Notes: generated by a model from the sequence alone, not told the origin. A stretch of DNA of 64,000 bases from Thermosynechococcaceae cyanobacterium Okahandja (GCA_041530395.1 CP136945.1:1-64000), one strand, 5' to 3'. Shown: positions 27,655-35,323, counted from the first letter of the stretch. Numbers and translations: made by a program.

Positions 27655-27681
27655 CTCCAACCTCGCGTTAACAGGTTGGAG
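27655..27681 (+). repeat. Left-end hairpin of the TnpB-only element
   Basis: This is a perfect nine-base inverted repeat, CTCCAACCT and AGGTTGGAG, around the loop CGCGTTAAC. It has the same design as the right-end hairpin of this element, which supports its role as a transposase recognition structure. Confidence 0.7.
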
Positions 27682-27742
27682 TCAAGGCGCGGCAGTTGTA
27701 GCCAAAGTGGCGACTGCAACACTATCGTGGTACAGTAGCTCT

Positions 27743-29119
27743 GTGATAAACCAAACGCCGATTGTCCGCACTGACAAATGGAACCTTAAGCCGACAGCTG
27801 AGCAGCGTGTGCTGCTTGCGGAGACGGTAAAGGTTTATCGTCGTTTTTGTCGGTACTTAATAGGCATCATCTACACGCACTGGTCACAGTTGGGTGGGTT
27901 ATCAAATCAACAAGTTATTCCTGCTGTAGAACGACTAATCCACCAAACGGCTCGAAACCCGAATGTAAAATACCCATCGTTTGATAAGGTATTTTACAAA
28001 TTCCCCTGCTACTACCGCAGGGCGGCCATTACCTTTGCGGTTGGCCAAGTGAGCAGCTTTGTGACTCGTTATCAGGAATGGCAGTCAGGCAGCCGTCGTC
28101 GGAAGGACGCGAAGCCGCCGTCCCTCAACGCCGATGCTGGATGTTACCCAGTTCTGTATCGAGGAGGGTGCTACAAGCTGCATGGTTATGACCGTGTCGA
28201 AATCAAAGTGTTCACTGGGGCTGAGTGGCTTTGGACGACGGTGCAAATTTCAGGACTGAGAGGGCGGCATACGGTAGATAGCAATAAGCAATTGTCTCCC
28301 TCGTTGATCGTTGATCAGCGAGCCTGCCATCTCTCGGTTCCTTTCGAGTGTCATCCAGAAAAGCGGCAACCCGATAAAAACGTGGTTGCCGTCGATTTGG
28401 GTATCAACACCACAGCAACGGTTTCAGTGGTTGCCTTCGACGGTACTGTAATCCACCGTGAATTTATTCACCCGGGGAGAGACATAGACCGGAGAGACAA
28501 ACGGCTGAAATCGGTATCGGTCAGAGCGAAGAAGACGATGGGCAAAGGCGGAAGACTCCACAAGGGGTTTTGCGCCAATACCTATCGGAAGTGCCGCCAT
28601 ATCAACCGACAAATTGCACATATCGTCTCGAAACGAATTGTGCAAATTGCCAAAGAATTCAACACGGCGGCAATTGTATTTGAGAACCTGAAAGGATGGA
28701 AGGCAACAGGTGGGCGGAAAGGTTCTACCTTGCGTCAACGCTTTCATGGTTGGCTCAAGGCGATGATTCGTACCTTCAGCGAGATGAAATGGCAAGAGGT
28801 TGGTGGCAAGACAGTTGATGTGGTTGCTGCCTACACGTCCAAGTTTGCCTACGATGGCTCTGGGGTTGTGCAGCGTGACTCGAACAACTATGCTCTGGCC
28901 ACATTCCCCTCTGGCAAGCGATACAACTGTGACCTAAATGGCTCGTATAATATCGCTGCCAGAGGGATTCTTAAGCTCACTCGCAGAAATGATAGTGAGA
29001 AGCGTTCCAGCGGAAGTTCTGGACGCTTGCCTAGAAGCTGGGCTTGTCTGTGTGATCTGTGGATGCTCGGTTCTCAGATTAGCATGGACACCCCCACCTC
29101 GCGCCAGCAGGTGGGGTGA
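27743..29119 (+). CDS. tnpB: TnpB-related protein with intact RuvC residues but lost zinc ribbon
   Basis: The 458-residue protein, counted from GTG 27743, belongs to the TnpB/OrfB family of RNA-guided nucleases encoded by IS200/IS605 elements. RuvC acidic residues are all present: Asp218 in VAVDLGINTT, Glu314 in IVFENLKGW and Asp397 in YNCDLNGSYNIA. The zinc ribbon between the last two, normally two CxxC pairs, is absent: the segment reads SKFAYDGSG and FPSGKRYNC. This matches the TnpB-related accessory group seen in cyanobacteria. A TTG at 27707 would add 12 residues. Its stop lies inside the right-end hairpin region, as expected when the guide RNA overlaps the gene end. Confidence 0.8.
   Translation: MINQTPIVRTDKWNLKPTAEQRVLLAETVKVYRRFCRYLIGIIYTHWSQLGGLSNQQVIPAVERLIHQTARNPNVKYPSFDKVFYKFPCYYRRAAITFAVGQVSSFVTRYQEWQSGSRRRKDAKPPSLNADAGCYPVLYRGGCYKLHGYDRVEIKVFTGAEWLWTTVQISGLRGRHTVDSNKQLSPSLIVDQRACHLSVPFECHPEKRQPDKNVVAVDLGINTTATVSVVAFDGTVIHREFIHPGRDIDRRDKRLKSVSVRAKKTMGKGGRLHKGFCANTYRKCRHINRQIAHIVSKRIVQIAKEFNTAAIVFENLKGWKATGGRKGSTLRQRFHGWLKAMIRTFSEMKWQEVGGKTVDVVAAYTSKFAYDGSGVVQRDSNNYALATFPSGKRYNCDLNGSYNIAARGILKLTRRNDSEKRSSGSSGRLPRSWACLCDLWMLGSQISMDTPTSRQQVG
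29092..29116 (+). repeat. Right-end hairpin of the TnpB-only element
   Basis: CCCCACCT and AGGTGGGG pair perfectly over eight bases around CGCGCCAGC. In this family the right end is transcribed as the scaffold of the guide (omega or re) RNA, and the bases just 3' of it act as the guide. Confidence 0.65.
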
Positions 29120-29381
29120 GCTTCATGATACCGGCTGTGGCATCCCCAGCAGCGAACTCACCAAAGTGGTTGGGTTTGGCCAGCGCGGTTCCAACGTACA
29201 GCACCGCCGCACCATGGGGGGTGGGTTTGGCCTCACCAAAGCCTTTCTAGTCACCAAGCGCTTTGGCGGTCGCATGTGGATCCGCTCTCAAGAGGGGGTG
29301 GGCACCCGCATCACCCTTCAGATACCCCTACCCACCAGCCGTGCTGCCGCTACCGTTGAGCCAGTTGGTCAAAGGGCATGA
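29118..29381 (+). pseudogene. 3' fragment of the broken histidine kinase: ATPase domain end
   Basis: Starting directly after the right hairpin, the frame reads DTGCGIPSSELTKVVGFGQRG, then MGGGFGLTKAFLVTKRFGGR and SQEGVGTRITLQIPLP. These are the G1 box, F region, G2 box and C-terminal strand of a HATPase_c domain. The N-box and all upstream parts are missing, and no start codon of its own is evident; a frame open from inside tnpB runs into it. It is the remainder of the kinase gene whose 5' fragment precedes the element. Confidence 0.75.
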
Positions 29382-29392
29382 CATCCTTAGTA

Positions 29393-30295
29393 TTAGCGGT
29401 AAGCATCGGGCGTAAAACGAGCATTCAGGCAGCACCATTCCTCCCGCCGCCAAACACTACCTAAGGTCCAGCCCTGCTGCTCTAACACCGCCGCCACCTG
29501 ATCCGCCTGATCGAGCAAAATACCGCTAAAAATACCCCAGGTTTTTGGCTTGAGTAGTGATTTCCACTGCGGCACCAGTTCCACAATGACCCCAGCCAAA
29601 ATATTGCAGACTATCCCATCCACCGCTTCGGGAACTTGCTCCCAACTGCCTTGAGCCACCACCAATTGATCTGCTGAAATACCATTGAGTACTGCTCCTC
29701 GCTCGGTGGCAGTGACGGCCAAGTCTGACACATCAACCGCATACACTTTGCTGGCACCCAACAGTACAGCCGCAATGGAAAGAATACCGCTGCCACAGCC
29801 AATATCAGCAATCACCGTTGGTGGCAGGGGTTCAAAGGTTTCATCCAACTGCATTTCTAAGGCTTCAAGGCACAGTTGGGTGGTGGCATGGGTTCCCGTA
29901 CCAAAGGCCATCCCCGGATCCAGCTTTAGCAAAAGGCGCTGCTCGTCAATGGGGGGAGCTTCCCAAGCCGGACAAATGAGGAGGCGATCGCCCACCGGCA
30001 GCGGATGCCAATAGGCTTGCCAACTGTGAGCCCAATCCTGCTCATTCACCAATTGCCACTGGAGTTTGGGCGGCAAGTAGCCCTGCGCCACCACGTCCTG
30101 TTCAAGCCATGCCCCAAGGGCCGCAATGTCTAACAGGCTAATCTGTTGCTGCGGCACATAACCCTGCACCAGCACACGACCATTTTGCTGCTGCGCCGCC
30201 GTCCCCTCACAGCCAAAAGACTGTAGCCGCCACGCCACAATTTCCTCCGCGTCGGCTTGGCTTGTTACAGAAATTTCCCACCAGCGTTGAATCAC
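29393..30295 (-). CDS. prmA: Ribosomal protein L11 methyltransferase
   Basis: The 300-residue enzyme trimethylates ribosomal protein L11 using SAM. It has the N-terminal substrate-recognition domain (residues 1-105) and the C-terminal SAM domain with KLDPGMAFGTGTHATTQLCLEAL, ADIGCGSGILSIAAVLLGA and VYAVDVSDLAV, and IVCNILAGVIVEL for the NPPY-like position, all typical of PrmA. It follows serA by 18 bases on the same strand, so the two are probably cotranscribed. It ends convergent to the kinase remnant. Confidence 0.93.
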   Translation of the reverse strand: MIQRWWEISVTSQADAEEIVAWRLQSFGCEGTAAQQQNGRVLVQGYVPQQQISLLDIAALGAWLEQDVVAQGYLPPKLQWQLVNEQDWAHSWQAYWHPLPVGDRLLICPAWEAPPIDEQRLLLKLDPGMAFGTGTHATTQLCLEALEMQLDETFEPLPPTVIADIGCGSGILSIAAVLLGASKVYAVDVSDLAVTATERGAVLNGISADQLVVAQGSWEQVPEAVDGIVCNILAGVIVELVPQWKSLLKPKTWGIFSGILLDQADQVAAVLEQQGWTLGSVWRREEWCCLNARFTPDAYR

Positions 30296-30313
30296 AGCAA
30301 CTGTGCCAAAACC

Positions 30314-31897
30314 CTAGAGGTTAACAATATACGCATCGCGAATCCCGGGAACTTTTAGAATTTCCTCCAGTAGCCCTTCCGGCAAGGGGTCATCTAGGCT
30401 AATCACCATAACCGCATTGCCACGCACCATTTTACGTCCCACCTGCATACTGGCAATGTTGACGTTGAAGCTACCCAACTGGGAGCCAATTTTGCCAATA
30501 ATGCCGGGCATGTCGCGGTGCAGCGTCAGCAGCATATAACGGGTGGGCAACACACTAATCGGGAAATCATCAATACTGGTAATGCGTAGCTCACTGTGAC
30601 CCAGCAACGCACCCGAAACGGAACGGCTTTCGGAAGAGCTTTTGGCAATCAGCGTCAGGGAGCCAGCATAGTCCCGCTGAGACTCATCCCGAGTTTCCAC
30701 CACGCGGATGCCCCGCTCCTTCGCTTCTAGTCCGGCATTGACGTAGTTCACCCGCTCCCGCAAGGCCGGGGAGAGCAACCCCTTTAGCGCTGCAATCACA
30801 ATGGGTTGACTGTCATTCGTTGCCAGTTCCCCTTGCAAACGCACCTCAAGGGCTTCAACCCGCCCACCCGCCAACTGACCCACCAGATTGCCGAGGGTTT
30901 CCGCTAACTGCATATAGGGGGAGAGCTTTTCGAGCACCTCGGGGCGCAACCCCGGAATATTCACCGCTGAGCGCGCCGGTAACCCCAACAGAACATCGCG
31001 AATCTGTTCTGCCACGTCAATGGCCACATTCACTTGGGCTTCTTCGGTAGAAGCACCGAGGTGTGGGGTCAAAATGGCCTCCATTCCCAACTGCCGCAGG
31101 GGCGAGTCGGCCTCTAGGGGTTCGTTTTCAAACACATCCAGCGCCGCTCCCGCCAGCTTGCCTGCTTTGAGGGCGGCGACAAGGTCTGCCTCGTTAATAA
31201 TACCGCCGCGGGCACAGTTAATAATCCGAGCCGTGGGCTTCATTTTGGCAATGGTGTTGGCATTAATGAGGTGCTGCGTCTCCGGTGTTTTGGGCAGGTG
31301 CAGCGTAATAAAGTCAGACTCGGCAAAGAGCACATCCAATTCCACCAAGCGGCACCCCAACTGATCGGCACGCTCAGTGGAGAGGTAAGGATCGTAGGCC
31401 AACAGTTTCATCCCCATGGCGCGAGCCACAGTGGCCACATGGGAGCCAATTTTACCCAAGCCGATGATGCCAAGGGTTTTTTTATAAATTTCCACACCCG
31501 TGTAGCGTTTGCGATCCCATTCCCCTTGCTTGACGGAGGCGTTGGCATCCGGAATATGGCGTGCCAACGAAAGCATCATTGCCAAGGTGTGCTCCGCCGC
31601 TGCAATGGTATTTCCCTCGGGGGAGTTAACCACCATAATCCCCTTACGGGTGGCCGCAGGCACATCGACGTTATCGACCCCCACCCCCGCCCGGCCAATA
31701 ATTTTCAGTTGGCTCGCCGCCTCAATCACCTCTTTCGTGACTTTGGTGCCTGAGCGAATCATCAGGGCATCGTACTCGGGAATGACTTTAATCAGTTCTT
31801 CGCTGGAAAGGCCAACTTTGACATCAACTTGGGCAACCTGGGCAAGCAGATCAAGCCCGACCTGCTCAATGGGATCGGAAACCAGAACTTTGGGCAT
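30314..31897 (-). CDS. serA: D-3-phosphoglycerate dehydrogenase (long form)
   Basis: The 527-residue enzyme oxidises 3-phosphoglycerate in the first step of serine synthesis. It has the NAD-binding Rossmann motif GLGKIGSHVATVARAMGM, catalytic Arg in NCARGGIINEADLV, catalytic Glu in LDVFENEPLEADSPL and catalytic His in LTPHLGASTEEAQ. The middle intervening domain (about 315-445) and C-terminal ACT domain (about 455-527, MLLTLHRDMPGIIGKIGS) identify the long type, in which serine feedback through ACT is common. prmA follows at once. A large inverted repeat lies upstream, before the next mobile element. Confidence 0.95.
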   Translation of the reverse strand: MPKVLVSDPIEQVGLDLLAQVAQVDVKVGLSSEELIKVIPEYDALMIRSGTKVTKEVIEAASQLKIIGRAGVGVDNVDVPAATRKGIMVVNSPEGNTIAAAEHTLAMMLSLARHIPDANASVKQGEWDRKRYTGVEIYKKTLGIIGLGKIGSHVATVARAMGMKLLAYDPYLSTERADQLGCRLVELDVLFAESDFITLHLPKTPETQHLINANTIAKMKPTARIINCARGGIINEADLVAALKAGKLAGAALDVFENEPLEADSPLRQLGMEAILTPHLGASTEEAQVNVAIDVAEQIRDVLLGLPARSAVNIPGLRPEVLEKLSPYMQLAETLGNLVGQLAGGRVEALEVRLQGELATNDSQPIVIAALKGLLSPALRERVNYVNAGLEAKERGIRVVETRDESQRDYAGSLTLIAKSSSESRSVSGALLGHSELRITSIDDFPISVLPTRYMLLTLHRDMPGIIGKIGSQLGSFNVNIASMQVGRKMVRGNAVMVISLDDPLPEGLLEEILKVPGIRDAYIVNL

Positions 31898-31986
31898 AGG
31901 TAAACGCTATCTATAATGCCAGACTCTATATCCTAACACATCACACCCATTTTCGTGATTCAGCACCCGCGGCGCTATCCCTTGCC

Positions 31987-32025
31987 CTATCGCCAGCATA
32001 TATTGACACTCTATTTTGGCGATAG
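31987..32025. repeat. 39-base inverted repeat upstream of serA
   Basis: CTATCGCCA (31987-31995) is perfectly inverted as TGGCGATAG (32017-32025) across a 21-base AT-rich spacer that contains TTGACA at 32003-32008. It lies between the serA start and the left end of the IS200/IS605 element. It could be a regulatory site for serA or part of a small repeat; nothing decides between these. Confidence 0.4.
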
Positions 32026-32055
32026 TTGGCGACATTTAACTCTTCTCGCGGAATT

Positions 32056-32077
32056 CCCCATCCGCCTACACGGTGGG
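32056..32077. repeat. Left-end hairpin of the IS200/IS605 element
   Basis: CCCCA-T-CCG pairs with CGGTGGGG around CCTACA, leaving one T bulged out. It overlaps the 3' end of tnpA, a usual arrangement. Confidence 0.65.
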
Positions 32078-32509
32078 GATGGATAGCGACAGGGCGCAAG
32101 CTCTCCCACCGGATTGACTTTGAATATACTCTTTGACAGCCTCTAGCGGCGCACCTCCACAAGAAATGATGCACTTAGAATCATGCCAGAGTTTTGCTTT
32201 TCCCCGATAGACTTTATCGATTTCTTCCTTGAACTGTTGCCTGAGAATTCGACTAGATGTGGATTTGAGTGACGCTATCAGATCAGAAATATTATTATCT
32301 GGGTGTAAATCAATTAGGAGATGAACATAATCCGGTCCACCATTGAACTCAGTTAGAGAACTTTGATTTGCAGACAACACCCGTTCCAGAACTGGTTTCA
32401 TCGCTTCAAGCATGGGTTGGGTCAGCACTTTACGCCTGTATTTTGTAACAAATACAATATGCAAGTGAATCCTGAAAACAACGTGAGAACCTCTTCTAAG
32501 CTGAGTCAT
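32066..32509 (-). CDS. tnpA: IS200/IS605 transposase TnpA with altered HUH motif
   Basis: The 147-residue Y1 transposase cuts and joins single-stranded DNA at the element ends. Family motifs are HIVFVTKYRRKVL, SLKSTSSRILRQ and CGGAPLEAVKEYIQSQ, which holds catalytic Tyr127 and metal-contact Gln131. The HUH metal motif, normally D-H-hydrophobic-H-L-L, reads DYVHLL here: Tyr61 replaces the first histidine through a TAT codon at 32327-32329, one transition away from CAT. The protein is therefore probably impaired. The region LWHDSKCIIS also departs from the usual LWSPSY form. It diverges from tnpB. Confidence 0.85.
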   Translation of the reverse strand: MTQLRRGSHVVFRIHLHIVFVTKYRRKVLTQPMLEAMKPVLERVLSANQSSLTEFNGGPDYVHLLIDLHPDNNISDLIASLKSTSSRILRQQFKEEIDKVYRGKAKLWHDSKCIISCGGAPLEAVKEYIQSQSGGRACALSLSIPTV

Positions 32510-32652
32510 ATCGATTTCTAGTCAGTCCCAAAAAATGTGCTATACTCATTGTAGTTCCAAATATCGAGTCAGCACTAGGTCAAGGAAATCGTCCTGTAGT
32601 AACGAGAAGACAGACATTTCGACTGTATCCAAACAAGGCGCAAGAAAAAGCC

Positions 32653-33951
32653 TTGTTTGCGGCACGTCGTTTGCACTGTTATCTCTACAATGCTTGTGTC
32701 TCGCATCGTCAATTCGAGTATAAGCATCATCGCAAGACGATTACCTACTTTGACCAGCAAAATCTCCTGCCCGAATTCAAGGCGGAATGGGAAGAATTTG
32801 CAATGCTGCACTCGCAAGCACTGCAATCAACGGTGAAACGAGTTGATTTGGCATACCAGTCATTCTTCAAGGGATTGCACGGTAAGCCGAAATTCAAATC
32901 GATTCGCAAATACTCAGGATGGGGGTATCCTGCAAAGTCTGGATGGAAAGTTGACAGCACTGGCAAGCATGGAACGGTGAAGCTGAATGATTTGGGTATC
33001 ACCGTCAAGATGCGCGGAAAGGCAAAACATTGGGGGACTCCAACGACCCTAACCATTGTCTACAAGCCGTCCAAGCACCAGTGGTTTGCATCATTCACTG
33101 TTGAGGTTGTCACCCCCGCACCGAAGTTTGGCTCTGAGTCTGAACTGTCGTATCAGTCGATTGTGGCCTATGACTTGGGGACTGAAACGGCTCTGACGTT
33201 GTTTGATGGGTCTAACTTTGAGGAAATCGAAAATCCTCGTTTCACCCATAAAAATGAAGAGCAAGTTCGCAAAGTTGCCAAACAAAAACGACGGAAACGC
33301 GCTCCAAAGAAAGGGGTCAAGGCTTCCCGTCGTTGGCGGAAAATCAACAAACGGGAATCTAATCTAAAAGCTAAGGTTGCACGTCAGCGTAGAGACTGGC
33401 AACACAAAGTTACTTCAGAGATTGCACGTCGTTATGACATCGGAGTGACTGAAAAGCTGAATACAAAAGGGATGACCCGTGCTGCAAAGAAAGGAAGTCA
33501 GCGTAAGAAGCAAAAAGCAGGACTCAACAAATCGATTCTCTCGGTCGGTTTTGGGACTCTCAACAGGATGCTCTCGTACAAGATTGAGGAGAAAGGTGGG
33601 TTGGTGTTGCAGCTTCCAACACGCGAAATCAAACCATCGCAGCGTTGTCCTAAGTGTGGAGCCGTTCACCAAGAATGGGCTGAACTGGGGAATCGTTACC
33701 ACGTTTGTTCTGACTGTGGTTTTGAGATTTCCAGAGACAAGGGAGCTGCGATGGTGATGTACAAGGTTGCAACGAATCAGCAACCGGGGGTTGGAACGAC
33801 CCTCGTTAGTCTTGGATGTCTTAGCTCTACTTCAGAGACTCGTAAGCATACGGGTTCGATGAAGCAACTAGGGCAGAAGAAGAGACGGAAATCCTCTGCT
33901 ACGGTGGAATCTGGGGTCTTAGAAACCCTATCCGCCTGTGCGGTGGGGTAG
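32653..33951 (+). CDS. tnpB: TnpB RNA-guided nuclease of the IS200/IS605 element
   Basis: The 432-residue product is a canonical TnpB: RuvC residues Asp174 (VAYDLGTET), Glu267 (GVTEKLNTKG) and Asp362 (ISRDKGAAMVMY), and a complete zinc ribbon CPKC (332-335) and CSDC (352-355). A problem lies at the N-terminus: the first ordinary start codon is TTG 32653, yet clear family sequence (TRRQTFRLYPNKAQEKAL) continues upstream to about 32596 with no ATG, GTG or TTG. Codon GTA at 32596, ten bases after AAGGA, is one base from GTG, so a start mutation or a rare start (ATT at 32548) is likely. The 3' end overlaps the right hairpin. Confidence 0.85.
   Translation: MFAARRLHCYLYNACVSHRQFEYKHHRKTITYFDQQNLLPEFKAEWEEFAMLHSQALQSTVKRVDLAYQSFFKGLHGKPKFKSIRKYSGWGYPAKSGWKVDSTGKHGTVKLNDLGITVKMRGKAKHWGTPTTLTIVYKPSKHQWFASFTVEVVTPAPKFGSESELSYQSIVAYDLGTETALTLFDGSNFEEIENPRFTHKNEEQVRKVAKQKRRKRAPKKGVKASRRWRKINKRESNLKAKVARQRRDWQHKVTSEIARRYDIGVTEKLNTKGMTRAAKKGSQRKKQKAGLNKSILSVGFGTLNRMLSYKIEEKGGLVLQLPTREIKPSQRCPKCGAVHQEWAELGNRYHVCSDCGFEISRDKGAAMVMYKVATNQQPGVGTTLVSLGCLSSTSETRKHTGSMKQLGQKKRRKSSATVESGVLETLSACAVG
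33924..33949. repeat. Right-end hairpin of the IS200/IS605 element
   Basis: ACCC, A and CCG on the left arm pair with CGG, T and GGGT on the right, around a short loop, with one or two bulged bases; CCGC and GCGG can also pair. It overlaps the last codons and stop of tnpB and is expected to be part of the guide RNA scaffold. Confidence 0.6.
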
Positions 33952-34080
33952 TTCATAATTCCTACAAATTTTGCAAGAGGATGATGCTTGCGTACTGCTT
34001 TAACCCGATTTTGAGCATTGGACACTCACAGATAACCTTGCGACGCTGCCTTACCTAAGGAACTAAGCCAGCTAACTAAT

Positions 34081-34127
34081 AAAAACAGCGGGCGGGAAGG
34101 CATTCATCCTAACCCGCCCCTGACGCT
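34081..34127 (-). terminator. Terminator downstream of rplU-rpmA
   Basis: On the minus strand GGGCGGG (34113-34119) pairs with CCCGCCC (34090-34096), extended by outer AGCG and CGCT, and is followed by GTTTTTATT. It lies 26 bases beyond the rpmA stop. Confidence 0.7.
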
Positions 34128-34152
34128 AAGTAAAGTATCAGTGACTCCGTAT

Positions 34153-34416
34153 CTAGGTGTCGGCTAAGGGGTAAACGCTAATCCGCTGCCGCCGCTTGCC
34201 GTAGCGCTCAAAGGTAACAACCCCGGCACTAGTGGCAAACAGGGTATCATCACTGCCCCGTCCCACATTCACGCCTGGGTGGAACTTTGTACCCCGCTGC
34301 CGCACAAGGATATTCCCTGCTTTGACCACTTCACCGCCAAAACGTTTGACCCCAAGGCGCTGCGCATTTGAGTCACGCCCGTTGCGGGTGCTGCCGGTTC
34401 CTTTCTTATGTGCCAT
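34153..34416 (-). CDS. rpmA: 50S ribosomal protein L27
   Basis: The 87-residue protein has the invariant start [20 protein letters not shown] and then [23 protein letters not shown] and HPG, all classic L27. Its N-terminal tail reaches the peptidyl transferase centre. It follows rplU by 19 bases and is ended by a terminator, forming the usual L21-L27 operon. The last 25 residues are more variable than the rest. Confidence 0.97.
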   Translation of the reverse strand: MAHKKGTGSTRNGRDSNAQRLGVKRFGGEVVKAGNILVRQRGTKFHPGVNVGRGSDDTLFATSAGVVTFERYGKRRQRISVYPLADT

Positions 34417-34435
34417 GCTAACCTCCTAAACTGCT

Positions 34436-34768
34436 TTAGCTAAGGGCTTCCCCATTCAGGCGAATTTCGTTAATTAGGATGCGGGTCAGTTCTTGACGAT
34501 GCCCTTGTTTTTTGCGCGTTTTTTTCTTGGGTTTCATCTTATAGACAATGACCTTGGGAGCGCGCCGGTGCTGTAGAACCGTACCGGAAACCGTTGCACC
34601 GCTAACGTAGGGCTGACCCACATGAACGCCCGCATCGGTTTTGACGAGCAAAACCTGCTCAATATCAATGGTGCTCTCCGGCTCAAGACCTAGCCGTTCC
34701 ACATCGTAAAAGCGCCCGGCTTCGACTCGCAGTTGCTTGCCGCCGGTTTCAATAATTGCGTATGCCAT
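34436..34768 (-). CDS. rplU: 50S ribosomal protein L21
   Basis: The 110-residue protein starts [24 protein letters not shown] and ends with [21 protein letters not shown], typical L21. I placed the start at ATG 34766-34768, which matches the family; the frame stays open for 27 more codons upstream but these have no family resemblance. It binds 23S rRNA. It is the first gene of the L21-L27 pair. Confidence 0.96.
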   Translation of the reverse strand: MAYAIIETGGKQLRVEAGRFYDVERLGLEPESTIDIEQVLLVKTDAGVHVGQPYVSGATVSGTVLQHRRAPKVIVYKMKPKKKTRKKQGHRQELTRILINEIRLNGEALS

Positions 34769-34889
34769 AGGGGATCTAACGTAACTCCTTGCCGTGCAGG
34801 TGCGGGTGTTGCGCCCTCTTGGTGAACCTGTTCCGTGCAAATTCAGCAATTTTAGATCATAGATGGTTTAACAGCGCCTGTCAATTGCC

Positions 34890-35294
34890 CTAGCCAACCC
34901 ACGGGACGCTGCTGGTGGATACGGCCTTGAGTTCAGCTAGGGCGGCAGCGGGAACCTCCTTGAACATCTCGGGGTAATGAAAGGTGATTAAGGTTCTGCC
35001 AAGAACAATGACATCTTCGTGGTGTAGCAGCGCGCTGTGCTGCAGGGGTAGGCTATTGAGGAGTGTGCCATTGCGGCTGTGGCAATCCGCGATGTAGTAA
35101 AGCGGTTGCTCAGCAAACAAAAAGCTATTGATCACGGCATGAACTCGTGAGACGTAGCGATCGCTCAGGCGAATACGGCAATCCTGTTGGCGGCCAATCG
35201 TCCACTGGCGATCGGGGTTGAGGACGACTTCCCGTTTGGGTTGCCCGTACTCACGAATGGTCAGCCATGCCTTACGATAGGCGGGCGCTGCCAT
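34890..35294 (-). CDS. FHA-domain protein
   Basis: The 134-residue protein is almost entirely one forkhead-associated domain, a phosphothreonine-binding fold. Core residues are present: TIGRQQDCRIRL (Gly-Arg), RYVSRVHAVI (Ser-Arg-x-His) and DCHSRNGTLLN (Asn-Gly). It should therefore read a Ser/Thr kinase signal, but the partner is unknown; no kinase lies in the window. Start ATG 35292-35294 has GGAGC upstream. It lies 29 bases after the Rrf2 gene and may be the last gene of that transcript. Confidence 0.85.
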   Translation of the reverse strand: MAAPAYRKAWLTIREYGQPKREVVLNPDRQWTIGRQQDCRIRLSDRYVSRVHAVINSFLFAEQPLYYIADCHSRNGTLLNSLPLQHSALLHHEDVIVLGRTLITFHYPEMFKEVPAAALAELKAVSTSSVPWVG

Positions 35295-35323
35295 GGGGGT
35301 TCCCGCTCCATTGCCAAGAATGC

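Larger units (their letters stand above)
27655..29116 (+). mobile_element. TnpB-only IS200/IS605-type element (IS1341-like)
   Basis: The element is bounded by two related hairpins: CTCCAACCT-N9-AGGTTGGAG at 27655-27681 and CCCCACCT-N9-AGGTGGGG at 29092-29116. Their loops share the frame CGCG then C at the end. It carries only a tnpB-like gene and no tnpA. Subterminal hairpins of unequal sequence, not terminal inverted repeats, are the hallmark of this family. True ends probably lie some bases outside the hairpins, which I cannot fix exactly. It sits inside a histidine kinase gene. Confidence 0.7.
32056..33949. mobile_element. IS200/IS605 family element with divergent tnpA and tnpB
   Basis: A tnpA gene on the minus strand and a tnpB gene on the plus strand diverge from a common centre near 32.5 kb. 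Each outer end has a hairpin: CCCCATCCG-N6-CGGTGGGG at 32056-32077 with one unpaired T, and ACCCTATCCG with CGGTGGGGT near 33926-33949. Both share the core ATCCGCCT. An unpaired base in the stem is typical of transposase-recognised hairpins in this family. Exact ends lie a few bases outside. Both genes show defects (see their entries). Confidence 0.8.

Noticed and set aside
28938-29381. A continuous 147-codon frame starting inside tnpB as a real gene
   Set aside because: Its first 60 codons are an out-of-frame reading of tnpB and its hairpin; only the part after 29117 has kinase likeness, so it is a pseudogene fragment.
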